From contig DATHZN010000019.1 of assembly GCA_035458585.1 (NCBI GenBank), forward strand, positions 1 through 9,966: a stretch of 9,966 nucleotides of DNA, given 5' to 3'. Positions 1 through 7,121 of the stretch are shown here, one piece after another. Position 1 is the first letter of the stretch. The number at the start of each line of letters is the position of its first letter. This DNA comes from Marinobacterium_E sp035458585 (GTDB lineage: Bacteria > Pseudomonadota > Gammaproteobacteria > Pseudomonadales > Balneatricaceae). Below the pieces are notes generated by a model, which saw nothing but the letters and a program-made list of their open reading frames with translations, did no database searches and was not told the origin of the DNA. Both the position numbers and the translations under genes were made by a program.

Positions 1-326
1 CCGAGTGCTTGTACCTGGCGGGCATACACCTCGGCGTAGCCAGAGTCGTGAGCGATGCCGCTCAAAACAGCGGCATCACTGTTGAGTACACTGCAGGGTA
101 AGCCCGGGCGTTCGTGGCGAAAGCGGTTCATCAACATCGCACTAAATTGACCTGCCAAGCTCGCCGATACACCATTGCCAGCACAAAGGATTTTGTGCTC
201 GGAAACCAGACAAGGGAGAATGATTTCTGAGGCTTCAGCAATAAGAGGTGTGTAGTGCTCAATCGTCTGCGCACAGATATCCATGGTGCTGTGAAAGTGG
301 CCGATAATGCGATCTTCGAGTTCCAT
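1..326 (-). CDS. diaA: DiaA/GmhA-like SIS-domain protein, N-terminal 108 residues (cut by window edge)
   Basis: The minus-strand frame from the ATG at 326 runs open to the window edge and gives 108 residues of a sugar-isomerase (SIS) fold protein. Recognisable blocks are KILCAGNGVSASLAGQF, the RFRHERPGLP segment and the stretch ending EVYARQVQALG. These match E. coli DiaA closely (CCGNGTSAANAQHF, RFETERPSLP, EVYAKQVRALG). DiaA is a tetrameric DnaA-binding protein that promotes ATP-DnaA assembly at oriC; its relative GmhA is sedoheptulose-7-phosphate isomerase. Position after yraN, as in E. coli and Pseudomonas, favours the DiaA type. The start at 326 aligns with the DiaA N-terminus; a later Met at 284 would lose the first helix. 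No strong Shine-Dalgarno is visible, and the gene starts 21 bases after the yraN stop, so it is probably co-transcribed. The C-terminal half lies outside the window. The family is secure; the DiaA role rests on similarity and context. Confidence 0.88.
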   Translation of the reverse strand, partial: MELEDRIIGHFHSTMDICAQTIEHYTPLIAEASEIILPCLVSEHKILCAGNGVSASLAGQFSAMLMNRFRHERPGLPCSVLNSDAAVLSGIAHDSGYAEVYARQVQAL

Positions 327-347
327 TAAGTTGCTGTTTACTCTCTA

Positions 348-710
348 CTATTCCGGTCTGAATGCGTCTTTATACCATACACATTCAGCCGGTACCTCAG
401 CTGAATTGATGGTAACCAGATCGAATCGGCAGGTCGAGTCTGCGAAACGAGGATGTTGCATCAGCCAGAATCTCGCTGCGAATATCAATTTACGTCGTTT
501 GCGATAATCAACAGACTCCAATGCACCACCCCAAGCCTGGTGCCGCCGATAGCGAACTTCGACAAAGACCAGTTGTGCACCATCAGTCATGATCAGGTCC
601 AACTCTCCGCCACGATAGCTTGCGTTGCGCTGCAGTACCTTACATCCCTGATCTTTTAAGAACTGCGCGGCAATTAGCTCGCAGGCTCTACCTCTCTCTC
701 GGTTGTCCAT
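348..710 (-). CDS. yraN: YraN family protein (UPF0102), nuclease-like fold
   Basis: A complete 120-residue protein, the usual length for UPF0102/YraN. The diagnostic core is present: the N-terminal helix with ERGRACELIAAQFLKDQG, then GGELDLIM and LVFVEVRYR. Together these form the E...D...ExK/R pattern of the PD-(D/E)xK (Holliday-junction-resolvase-like) fold. The biological role of the family is not settled, and DNA or RNA processing is inferred from fold only. The ATG at 710 is preceded by a near-perfect Shine-Dalgarno, which fixes the start. The gene lies 39 bases after lpoA and 21 bases before the diaA-like gene on the same strand, an order conserved in E. coli and Pseudomonas, so the three are likely one transcript. 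Nothing is truncated or missing. Confidence 0.93.
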   Translation of the reverse strand: MDNRERGRACELIAAQFLKDQGCKVLQRNASYRGGELDLIMTDGAQLVFVEVRYRRHQAWGGALESVDYRKRRKLIFAARFWLMQHPRFADSTCRFDLVTINSAEVPAECVWYKDAFRPE

Positions 711-713
711 GCG

Positions 714-722
714 CTCCTCCTT
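714..722 (-). promoter_or_regulatory. Strong ribosome binding site of yraN
   Basis: Read on the minus strand, the sequence before the yraN ATG is CAAGGAGGAGCGC followed by ATG. AAGGAGGAG is an almost full match to the anti-Shine-Dalgarno, at good spacing. It is the strongest ribosome binding site in the window and lies in the short lpoA-yraN gap, so yraN need not rely on translational coupling. Confidence 0.8.
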
Positions 723-749
723 GAGTGCATAGTGACTGTTAGAGAGAGT

Positions 750-2606
750 TTAGTTGGTCGGTGCGAACAGTGCATCCTCAGTGTTTGGAGTGGGCTCTGG
801 AATCGTTGGAGGCCCCAGGAGCACGGGGATGCCTTGATCGAATCCAGCCCAGACCAGCTGCCGTTGCACACGTTTGTCTGTGCCTAATGTCAGGCGGCCA
901 GTCAGGCCGTCGAAGAAGATCTCGTCCGAACCCTCAAGCTGCCTCAGGAAAGGGTAAAGGGTAAATGCATCTGCGCCGAGCGCATACAGCCGCCCAAGAC
1001 GGCTTTGCGTGTCGCTGCGCTCACTGCCAAGTTGTAGGTTAATGGGTGAGGTCGGTCGCAGCAGCCAGGGTAGATCGGGAAACTGAATGCCATTGAGGTC
1101 GACGTCCCTTACTGGATCGGGGTTGCCATCATACAGGTGAGAGCTTGCGTAAACCGGATAGTCGCCGGCAAAGTGGAAAGCGAGCATCGGTTTGATTGAG
1201 CGGGCATCGCGGGAGGAGGCGGTCACCAGTATCGCATCAATGTCACGCCGAGGGCGTTCCGTAAACTCAATGTTTTGTCCAAGCGCTTGGCGAATCTCTG
1301 TGTATCGATTCTGACTCAGTTCGGTGTTCAGCATCCGCGCTATCTGTCCTGAGAGGTCTTCGCTGGATTGGTACTGAAGTGTCACCGCAATCTCAGCCTC
1401 GTTTTCAAGAATCGCCCGCTGGTAGTCGGCCAGTGCTTTTTGACCCCAGGTGGCGGCAGGCGTAATAACCGCGAAACGCTTGTGTCCCTCAGTTACGGCG
1501 CGCTCGACAACCTGAACAATGTCTTGATCCGATGAGAGGTCAATGGTGTAAATGTTGGGGTTTGAGTTTGTTGTCTGGTTAAAAGCAATCACTGGAATGG
1601 GCAGGGTCGTCTGGGCCGCCAACTCATCAATCAGTTCGCCTTTGAGTGGGCCGATAATGAGCTCAGCTCCCTGCTGCTGAGCGTAAGCCAAGAGTTGAGT
1701 CGCAGAGCTAATCTGTTCTGTATCCAGAGATATCAGCTCGGGCACTGGTAAATTATCAGTCTTACGCTGATAGAGGGCGGCGTTTATCCCTTCGCTCAGA
1801 ATTCGGGCCGGCTCAGCTAGCTGTCCGCTAAATGGCAGAGCGACCAGAACACGTTTAGGTGTTAGCAGATCGGCATTAAGCAGTGCAGCGAGCGATCGCG
1901 GCGGGTGAGTATAGGCAGGGTGTGAATCCCAGAGTTGTTGCCACTGCACAAGCGCGTCACGCTGAGTGGATAGGTCGGCCTGTTTCGCGAGGCTTAGTGC
2001 CAGCTCTATCCAGCCCTGCTCATAAAAGCCGTAATTATTGAGGCTTGCCGCAACCAGACGTTCGGTGTCAACTTGAAGTAGTTGCCGCCAGATCTGCTCA
2101 TTAAGCTCGTTAAGCTGAGTGCCCGTTGCTGTGCGGGCAACCTGAATAAGCTCAAAAGCAGCTGCCAGGGAGTTATTCTGCTGTTCATATGCCTGAGCGC
2201 GCAGACGGCTCAGTTCAACCTGTTGAGTAGCGCTAATCTCTGGGAACTGGGCAGATTCAAGAAACTGTAGTGCGCGATTTGAGTCTCGTTGCTCCAATGC
2301 GGCTCCCGCGCGTACCCGTGCCACATCGAACCGCAGATTAGGTGGTAGAAGGGTGGGATCGACACCAGTGAGTGCCTCAGCTGCAGCGCTAAAGTCGCCT
2401 CGCTGCTGTAGGATCTTTGCAGCCTCTAAACGCAACTCAGCGGCTCGCAAGGGTTGTGCGTTGGCAGCACTGGCAAGAAGCTGTTCTACGCTGAGGGTTT
2501 TGTCGGTTATCGGAGCCTGTCCAGTTTGTGGCGGTACGGCACAACCTGCCAGAATAGCAGCGCTGAGTATTGACGCCGAGAGTAGCCTGAATTTGTTGCC
2601 TGTCAT
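750..2606 (-). CDS. lpoA: LpoA family outer-membrane lipoprotein, activator of PBP1A
   Basis: A 618-residue lipoprotein. The N-terminus is a type II signal peptide: basic NKFR, a hydrophobic stretch at about 8-20, then lipobox LAGC with Cys22 as the lipidation site. Ala at +2 predicts sorting to the outer membrane. Residues ~35-245 are helical, Ala/Leu/Gln-rich and TPR-like, including the conserved GWIELAL at 198-204. From ~251 (KRVLVALPFSG) the sequence follows the periplasmic-binding-protein type 1 fold typical of LpoA, with AELIIGPLKG, IPVIAFNQTT and IKPMLAFHFAGDYPVYASS. LpoA crosses the periplasm from the outer membrane to stimulate the peptidoglycan synthase PBP1A. The frame stays open to an ATG at 2651, but only the ATG at 2606 gives a proper signal peptide. 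Its ribosome binding site is weak. It heads the lpoA-yraN-diaA run and is divergent from rsmI, as in Pseudomonas and E. coli. Confidence 0.93.
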   Translation of the reverse strand: MTGNKFRLLSASILSAAILAGCAVPPQTGQAPITDKTLSVEQLLASAANAQPLRAAELRLEAAKILQQRGDFSAAAEALTGVDPTLLPPNLRFDVARVRAGAALEQRDSNRALQFLESAQFPEISATQQVELSRLRAQAYEQQNNSLAAAFELIQVARTATGTQLNELNEQIWRQLLQVDTERLVAASLNNYGFYEQGWIELALSLAKQADLSTQRDALVQWQQLWDSHPAYTHPPRSLAALLNADLLTPKRVLVALPFSGQLAEPARILSEGINAALYQRKTDNLPVPELISLDTEQISSATQLLAYAQQQGAELIIGPLKGELIDELAAQTTLPIPVIAFNQTTNSNPNIYTIDLSSDQDIVQVVERAVTEGHKRFAVITPAATWGQKALADYQRAILENEAEIAVTLQYQSSEDLSGQIARMLNTELSQNRYTEIRQALGQNIEFTERPRRDIDAILVTASSRDARSIKPMLAFHFAGDYPVYASSHLYDGNPDPVRDVDLNGIQFPDLPWLLRPTSPINLQLGSERSDTQSRLGRLYALGADAFTLYPFLRQLEGSDEIFFDGLTGRLTLGTDKRVQRQLVWAGFDQGIPVLLGPPTIPEPTPNTEDALFAPTN

Positions 2607-2614
2607 GTTATAGT
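2606..2614 (+). promoter_or_regulatory. Extended -10 promoter of rsmI
   Basis: The plus strand reads TG at 2606-2607, one spacer base, then TATAGT at 2609-2614. This is an extended -10 element with five of six bases matching TATAAT. No convincing -35 lies 16-18 bases upstream, which is tolerated by extended -10 promoters. The predicted start near 2621 would leave a leader of about 30 bases carrying the GGAAG ribosome binding site at 2639-2643. The element touches the lpoA start codon (2604-2606, opposite strand). This is inferred from sequence alone. Confidence 0.55.
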
Positions 2615-2651
2615 TCGCACCCTGTGTTCTGTACGGATGGAAGAAGATCAT

Positions 2652-3491
2652 ATGTCAGCGCCGAAACTTTATGTAGTCGCGACACCCATAGGTAACCTTG
2701 CGGATCTGTCACCCCGCGCCCAGCAGATTCTGGCCGAAGTTGACCTAGTTGCCGCCGAGGATACTCGCCACACTGGGCGCCTTTTACAGCACTTTAACAT
2801 TAAAGCGACCCTGATTTCAGTCCATGATCACAACGAGCGTCAACGTGCGGAGCTCATTATAGATCGTTTATCTCAGGGGCAGCAGATTGCTCTCGTGTCT
2901 GATGCTGGAACCCCGCTTATATCCGATCCCGGTTTTGTGTTGGTGCGTGCAGTTCGTGATGCCGGGTACGAGGTGTCACCGGTTCCCGGATGTTGTGCAT
3001 TTGTCGCTGCCTTGAGCGCGTCGGGGATGCCATCTGACCGGTTCAGTTTTGAGGGTTTTCTACCCTCTAAGAGCGGCGCCCGTCAGCAGGCGTTAGGTGC
3101 GCTGGCTGAGGCTACACAGACCCTGATCTTCTACGAGTCTACTCATCGCATCGTCGACTCGCTTAAAGACATGGCCCAGACGCTGGGTCCTAATCGCTTC
3201 GTTTTGATTGCTCGTGAGCTAACAAAAACATTTGAGACGATTAAAGGGGCGCCGGTATCTGAGTTAATCGAGTGGATTGAAGCGGACACGAATCAGCAAC
3301 GGGGTGAGTTTGTTGTCATTGTACAAGGGGCTGCGCAGCGAGCAGATACCGGTATCAGCGCCGAGGCTGAGCGTATCCTTGATCTGTTAGCTGCCGAACT
3401 GCCGCCCAAAAGAGCGGCTGCATTGGCGGCAGAGATCAGTGGTGCAAATAAGAAGGCACTTTATCAAATGCTGCTGGATAAAAAAGCCTAA
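2652..3491 (+). CDS. rsmI: 16S rRNA (cytidine(1402)-2'-O)-methyltransferase RsmI
   Basis: A 279-residue SAM-dependent methyltransferase of the tetrapyrrole-methylase (class III) fold. It 2'-O-methylates C1402 of 16S rRNA in the decoding centre, working with RsmH, which adds the N4-methyl group. Family signatures appear in order: YVVATPIGNLADLS at the N-terminus, AAEDTRHT, the SAM-binding loop SDAGTPLISDPG, VPGCCAFVAALSASG, then GFLPSK, FYESTHR, ARELTKTFET and the C-terminal GEFVVIVQG. A helical tail (LPPKRAAALAAEISG) follows. E. coli RsmI is 286 residues, so this is full length. An ATG at 2637 is in frame but has no ribosome binding site. The ATG at 2652 has GGAAG eight bases upstream and gives the usual N-terminus. 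rnpB follows closely and has its own promoter. Confidence 0.96.
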   Translation: MSAPKLYVVATPIGNLADLSPRAQQILAEVDLVAAEDTRHTGRLLQHFNIKATLISVHDHNERQRAELIIDRLSQGQQIALVSDAGTPLISDPGFVLVRAVRDAGYEVSPVPGCCAFVAALSASGMPSDRFSFEGFLPSKSGARQQALGALAEATQTLIFYESTHRIVDSLKDMAQTLGPNRFVLIARELTKTFETIKGAPVSELIEWIEADTNQQRGEFVVIVQGAAQRADTGISAEAERILDLLAAELPPKRAAALAAEISGANKKALYQMLLDKKA

Positions 3492-3507
3492 TCTTGCCGT
3501 TGGCTTG

Positions 3508-3516
3508 TGTTAGAAT
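3508..3516 (+). promoter_or_regulatory. Extended -10 promoter of rnpB with GC-rich discriminator
   Basis: TG at 3508-3509, one base, then TAGAAT at 3511-3516 gives an extended -10 element. It is followed by a GC-rich discriminator (CGCCGGCG). The start site expected about seven bases downstream falls at 3522-3524, the predicted 5' end of the RNase P RNA. No good -35 is visible. A GC-rich discriminator is typical of growth-rate/stringent-controlled stable-RNA promoters; that control is an inference here. Confidence 0.6.
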
Positions 3517-3521
3517 CGCCG

Positions 3522-3889
3522 GCGAGTCTGCCAGGCAGTCGCTGCTTCAGTTCGCTGAAGGGGAGGAAAGTCCGGGCTCCACAGGGCAAAGTGCCAGATA
3601 ACGTCTGGGCGGCGTGAGCCGACGGAAAGTGCAACAGAAAGTATACCGCCTAAGCGTTACTCATCTTCGGATGGGTTATGCCGGTAAGGTTGAAATGGTG
3701 CGGTAAGAGCGCACCGCGTAGGTGGCAACACTCTACGGCGATGGAAAACCCCACTCGGAGCAAGACCAAATAGGGACCCATTAAGGCATGGCCCATGCCG
3801 GGTCCGGGTAGGTCGCTTGAGGCTAACAGTGATGTTAGTCCCAGATGAATGACTGTCCACGACAGAACCCGGCTTATCGGCAGACTCAA
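3522..3889 (+). ncRNA. rnpB: RNase P RNA, bacterial type A
   Basis: This is the catalytic RNA of RNase P, which removes 5' leaders from pre-tRNAs. The universally conserved blocks are present: GAGGAAAGTCCGGGCTCC (P4 5' strand and flanks, ~3562), GTGCAACAGAAAG, GTGCGGTAAGAGCGCACCGC, GGAGCAAGACCAAATAGG and, near the 3' end, GATGAATGACTGTCCACGAC and ACAGAACCCGGCTTATCGG. Helix P1 can be drawn exactly: GAGTCTGCC at 3524-3532 pairs with GGCAGACTC at 3879-3887, and this sets the ends. P3 is short, with CTTCAG/CTGAAG closed by a UUCG loop (3545-3560), shorter than in E. coli. P12 also ends in a UUCG loop (~3666). At about 366 nt the length is normal for type A. The ends are accurate to a few bases. 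No clear U-tract terminator follows. Confidence 0.97.
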
Positions 3890-3916
3890 CTCTTTTACTC
3901 GGCTCTTCGTCTCCCT

Positions 3917-3949
3917 GTTCCAAACTAAAGCCTTAAGTGGTTTTGGGAC
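3917..3949 (+). other. Imperfect hairpin downstream of rnpB
   Basis: GTTCCAAA at 3917-3924 pairs with TTTGGGAC at 3942-3949, with one wobble pair, and a small inner hairpin forms around the ACT/AGT bases. No run of T follows, so it is not a standard rho-independent terminator. It may be a processing or 3'-stability structure of the rnpB transcript, or chance. The rest of the 3890-4026 gap holds no feature I can defend, including no clear promoter for the next gene. Confidence 0.25.
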
Positions 3950-4026
3950 GCCAACTTTAAACAGACTTGTCTTCCAGTTCCTGAAATTGGTCTATCCTGT
4001 AGTGAGATATTTGAGCATACAGGTTC

Positions 4027-5295
4027 ATGACTATAGACCTTGAAGACTTGGCACAACTGCCAGCGATGATGCATACCGCGCTGGAACAGGCGTTCAATGC
4101 TGTCATCATAACGGACGCTAATTTCTCTGATGGCGGGCCGCATATTATTTACGCCAACAAGGCGTTCTGTCGTATGACTGGTTATGACCTTGAAGAGCTT
4201 TTGGGAGAGAGTCCCCGTATTCTGCAAGGCCCGGATACGGATCAAGAGGTCATTGAGCGCTTGCGAGAATCGCTCAAATATAAGACCTACTTCCATGGCT
4301 CCACTGTGAACTACCGCAAAGATGGTGTCGCGTATGACGTCGAGTGGAATATTACGCCTGTACTCGATGTTAACCGCGAGCTCAGCTGCTTTATCTCTAT
4401 CCAACAGGATGTTAGCTTTCAGAAACGCGCGCAGCGCCAAATGGAGATGTTGGCGGGTGCACTGAACTGCGCCAATGACGCGATTTTTGTCTGTGATTCG
4501 TCGCAACGTATTGTGTTTGTAAATGAGTCATTCGAGAGGTTGACCGGTTACAGCTATGCCGAGGCTGTGGGCAACACCCCTAGCATGCTGAGTGGTGGCA
4601 TCAAAGATGAGTACAGTGACGAGACCGTCTCATCTGCCATTCGGGAGCGTAAAACACTGGTCGGTATTATGCGTAACCGGCACAAAAATGGTGACGAGTA
4701 TTACGTGCACCAGAGCATCTCACCACTGGAGACGACGGCGCTCGATGATATCTATTTTGTCAGTATCTCTAAGGATATTACGCGGCGTATCCGTGAGCGT
4801 CAGGCGCTTGAAGAGATGGCTTTGCAGGATAGTCTTACAGGAGTACTGAATCGGCGCGGTGCGGAGTTACTGCTTGCTTCAAAAATGGAGGAGGCGTCCA
4901 CTTCGGAGCATTCTCTGGCAGTCATCATCGCTGATGTTGATCGTTTCAAACGCTTTAATGACAGTTACGGTCATGAAGCGGGGGACTTGGTGCTAAAAGA
5001 GGTGGCAACGAGTTTACGCCACTCCCTGCGAGATGGTGATTTAGTGGCGAGATGGGGTGGTGAAGAGTTTTTAATTGCGCTACCAGGCGCCGAAGAGTCT
5101 ACCGCTTACAAACTAGTAGAGCGCTTGCGCAATCAGCTGGCGCAGATAAGCCTGGAGGGGCTGCCGCAAATCACAGCCTCTTTTGGTTTAGCGATTTATC
5201 AACCGGGCGAATCTTTGGCTGAGGCTTTAAAGCGTGCCGACTCAGCACTCTACAAGGCTAAATCGGCAGGGCGTAACCGCACTGAGATTGCCTAG
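4027..5295 (+). CDS. Diguanylate cyclase with two PAS domains (PAS-PAS-GGDEF)
   Basis: A 422-residue, apparently soluble protein predicted to make c-di-GMP from two GTP. Residues ~18-135 form a PAS domain of the LOV type: IIYANKAFCRMTGYD, then GESPRILQGPDTD, NYRKDG and EWNITPV. The LOV signature GxNCRFLQ reads GESPRILQ (60-67), so the photoreactive Cys is Pro63. Residues ~142-255 are a second PAS (IVFVNESFERLTGYS). A helical linker leads to the GGDEF domain (~262-422): DSLTGVLNRRG, metal-binding ADVDRFKRFND (302-312), RDGD (335-338, the RxxD inhibitory site) and active-site GGEEF (344-348), with RADSALYKAKSAGRN near the end. All catalytic elements are present, so an active, product-inhibited enzyme is expected. 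The signal it senses is unknown. The ATG at 4027 has only AGG three bases upstream, a close and weak ribosome binding site. A second cyclase follows. Confidence 0.94.
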   Translation: MTIDLEDLAQLPAMMHTALEQAFNAVIITDANFSDGGPHIIYANKAFCRMTGYDLEELLGESPRILQGPDTDQEVIERLRESLKYKTYFHGSTVNYRKDGVAYDVEWNITPVLDVNRELSCFISIQQDVSFQKRAQRQMEMLAGALNCANDAIFVCDSSQRIVFVNESFERLTGYSYAEAVGNTPSMLSGGIKDEYSDETVSSAIRERKTLVGIMRNRHKNGDEYYVHQSISPLETTALDDIYFVSISKDITRRIRERQALEEMALQDSLTGVLNRRGAELLLASKMEEASTSEHSLAVIIADVDRFKRFNDSYGHEAGDLVLKEVATSLRHSLRDGDLVARWGGEEFLIALPGAEESTAYKLVERLRNQLAQISLEGLPQITASFGLAIYQPGESLAEALKRADSALYKAKSAGRNRTEIA

Positions 5296-5359
5296 TCATA
5301 TATCGTTTGCACGCAACGCTCTGACCGCTAAGGTGGTAGCCGCTGCGAGTCAAGGCGAT

Positions 5360-5386
5360 TGAATTGCAATGGATTCATCCTTTTTT
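5360..5386 (+). terminator. Possible weak terminator between the two cyclase genes
   Basis: TGAAT at 5360-5364 can pair with ATTCA at 5373-5377, and six T residues follow at 5381-5386. The stem is short and AT-rich, and three bases separate it from the T-run, so termination would be inefficient at best. The surrounding 5296-5475 gap shows no other clear element; there is no strong sigma70 promoter, so read-through from the upstream gene is plausible. Confidence 0.22.
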
Positions 5387-5475
5387 GTGTTCCGTTGAGC
5401 TAAGTCGGGCGAATCCTTCTACCCTATATGCATACCAGATTTTTTATTGAGTGCTGTCGGAGTTCAGCGAAGCGG

Positions 5476-7005
5476 ATGGATGATATACAGCGAGAGTACA
5501 CCTCCCTGGAGAGGGAGATGGTCAAGCTTACCAGTGATTTCGAGAAGCAGAAGGTGCTATTTAACCGTGCGCTAAAAATCCTCTTTAGCATGCTCGAAAC
5601 AGACTATCCGGCATCAGTTACAGAGATGGGGTGGGCTGAGCCTGGAAGCCTTTCTGATGCGCGACAAATTTTGACGCAACTAGAGCGTGGGTATAGAGCC
5701 TACACCATGGAGCGCGAGCGGTTGTCGAGTGCCATCACCAGTACGCTGAGAAATTGGGTTGATAAGCAACGTATGGTTTGCGATGCCCGATTGGTGAAAA
5801 AGCTGGACGCGTTACTGCTGCAGATTGAGACGTCTGAGGATACCTTTGGTGGTCTGCCTGAAGTGCTCAGTTATATCTTTGAACAGGTGAGCGTTATCGA
5901 GCTGTCAAGCGGGGCCGGTTTGCCGCCAGAGTCAGTACCTGTCTCGTCCCCAGATGTGAGTTTCGCAACCTCCTCTGAGTTGATCATCGCAGTGAAGCGG
6001 ATTGTTGATTTGATACCGCTAGAAGAGCAGCATCGACAGTTAGTCGCTGAGTTGGCTGCAGCCCTTGATGAAACCGCATCGCCCAGTGAGTTGATAGCGC
6101 GCCTGCACTCCATTGTTGAGTTGCTGGAGCAGCGTCAGGATACGCAGGTTGATCAGGTGGCTGATTTTCTTAAGTCCATGGCCAGCCGACTGGCGGAGCT
6201 GCAAGAATCAATGCACGCCTCCTACGAAGAGTCGCGCGAACTTGAGGGTAAAGAGGGTGAGCAGGCCGAATCCCTGACTCAAAGTATTGCCAAGATGAGA
6301 AGTGGCATAGAAGAGATTGCTGATCTCGATGAACTCAAGTCAATGGTGGCTAGCCAGCTCGATGACCTAGCGGATAGTTTTACGGACTTCAAACAGAGTC
6401 GTGAAGTGCGAATACGCTTTATGCAAGCACAGTATCAGGAGTTGCGCGAGCGACTATCAAACGTAGAGTCTGATGCCAGCACGGCCCACACGCAGATCGA
6501 TCAGGAGCGCAAACGGGCATTGACAGATCATCTTACAGGTTTGCCTAACAGGCGCGCTTACGAGGAGCGTTTGAGGTCTGACCTAGGCCGGTTAGAACGC
6601 TACAACACCCCCTTTTCAATTATGGTGATCGATATCGATCACTTTAAACAGATTAATGATTCGCTAGGTCATTTAATTGGCGATCGGGCGCTGAAACTAG
6701 TTGCGCAGGTACTGTGTAAGGTGTTGCGCTCCTCTGACTTTATTGCGCGTTACGGTGGTGAGGAGTTTGTGGTGCTACTGGCGGAGATAGAGGGTGAAAG
6801 CGCCATTAAAGGAGCTGAAAAATTACGCCGGGCGGTAGAGCGCGCGCCGTTTAAATATGAAGGCAAGCTGGTGCCAATCAGAGTTTCTGTGGGTGTCACC
6901 CAAGCACGTGTCGATGATAGCAGTGCGCGGCTATTTCACCGCGCGGATAAGGCGCTCTACGCCGCCAAAGAGGGTGGTCGAAATCGAGTTGAGTTTCTCG
7001 CTTGA
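5476..7005 (+). CDS. Diguanylate cyclase with long coiled-coil N-terminus (coiled coil-GGDEF)
   Basis: From the ATG at 5476 this is a 509-residue protein with a C-terminal GGDEF domain and no predicted membrane segment. Residues 1-345 are highly charged and helical (LEREMVKLTSDFEKQK; LVAELAAALDE; many Glu/Gln/Leu heptads), and look like a coiled-coil dimerisation or scaffold region with no domain I recognise. The GGDEF domain (~348-509) has DHLTGLPNRRAYE, metal-binding IDIDHFKQIND (385-395), RSSD (418-421, RxxD inhibitory site), GGEEF (427-431) and RADKALYAAKEGGRN. It should make c-di-GMP with product inhibition. The frame opens earlier, with an ATG at 5428, but that start has no ribosome binding site and adds an atypical 16-residue segment. 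The 5476 start has GGAG 13 bases upstream and begins MDDIQREYTS. The start remains uncertain. It lies 180 bases after the PAS cyclase on the same strand. Confidence 0.9.
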   Translation: MDDIQREYTSLEREMVKLTSDFEKQKVLFNRALKILFSMLETDYPASVTEMGWAEPGSLSDARQILTQLERGYRAYTMERERLSSAITSTLRNWVDKQRMVCDARLVKKLDALLLQIETSEDTFGGLPEVLSYIFEQVSVIELSSGAGLPPESVPVSSPDVSFATSSELIIAVKRIVDLIPLEEQHRQLVAELAAALDETASPSELIARLHSIVELLEQRQDTQVDQVADFLKSMASRLAELQESMHASYEESRELEGKEGEQAESLTQSIAKMRSGIEEIADLDELKSMVASQLDDLADSFTDFKQSREVRIRFMQAQYQELRERLSNVESDASTAHTQIDQERKRALTDHLTGLPNRRAYEERLRSDLGRLERYNTPFSIMVIDIDHFKQINDSLGHLIGDRALKLVAQVLCKVLRSSDFIARYGGEEFVVLLAEIEGESAIKGAEKLRRAVERAPFKYEGKLVPIRVSVGVTQARVDDSSARLFHRADKALYAAKEGGRNRVEFLA

Positions 7006-7043
7006 ACTGAACGCTATTACGAGCGCCCGTTCGTCTGAAATTT

Positions 7044-7055
7044 ATCTGTACAGAT
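7044..7055. promoter_or_regulatory. 12-bp perfect palindrome, possible operator
   Basis: ATCTGTACAGAT at 7044-7055 is a perfect inverted repeat. It lies in the short gap between the coiled-coil cyclase and the small (D/E)RR protein gene, five bases upstream of TATACG (7061-7066), a possible -10 element. That placement would suit a repressor or activator site. A perfect 12-mer palindrome is expected about twice by chance in 10 kb, so the site is only suggestive. Confidence 0.25.
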
Positions 7056-7121
7056 TTTCATATACGTCTGATGAAAAGCTCGTCTACGCTTCTACTAGGG
7101 GATAGTAGGTGGGATGCAGAG

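Noticed and set aside
2637..2651. Upstream start codons for rsmI (2637) and lpoA (2651)
   Set aside because: Neither has a Shine-Dalgarno. The first adds residues before the normal RsmI N-terminus, and the second would place 15 residues before the lipoprotein signal peptide.
3140..3889. tRNA gene near the rnpB region
   Set aside because: I see no cloverleaf or T-loop (GGTTCRANNCC) sequence outside the RNase P RNA helices.
3650..3923. Overlapping open frames on the minus strand opposite rnpB
   Set aside because: They lie inside the conserved RNase P RNA, and their apparent coding sequence is just the complement of its conserved helices.
3925..4506. A 193-codon open frame on the minus strand opposite the first PAS domain
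   Set aside because: The plus strand encodes a clear PAS-PAS-GGDEF protein here; the antisense translation resembles no family and has no ribosome binding site.
5296..5475. A c-di-GMP riboswitch in the leader of the second cyclase gene
   Set aside because: The conserved core motifs of c-di-GMP-I and -II aptamers are not visible; the GCACGCAACGC string is not enough.
4027..7005. Degenerate (inactive) GGDEF domains
   Set aside because: Both proteins keep the GGEEF active site, the metal-binding Asp residues and the RxxD inhibitory site, so neither appears inactivated.
7044..7055. LexA/SOS box
   Set aside because: The site has CTGT directly joined to ACAG; a LexA box needs an eight-base spacer between these halves.
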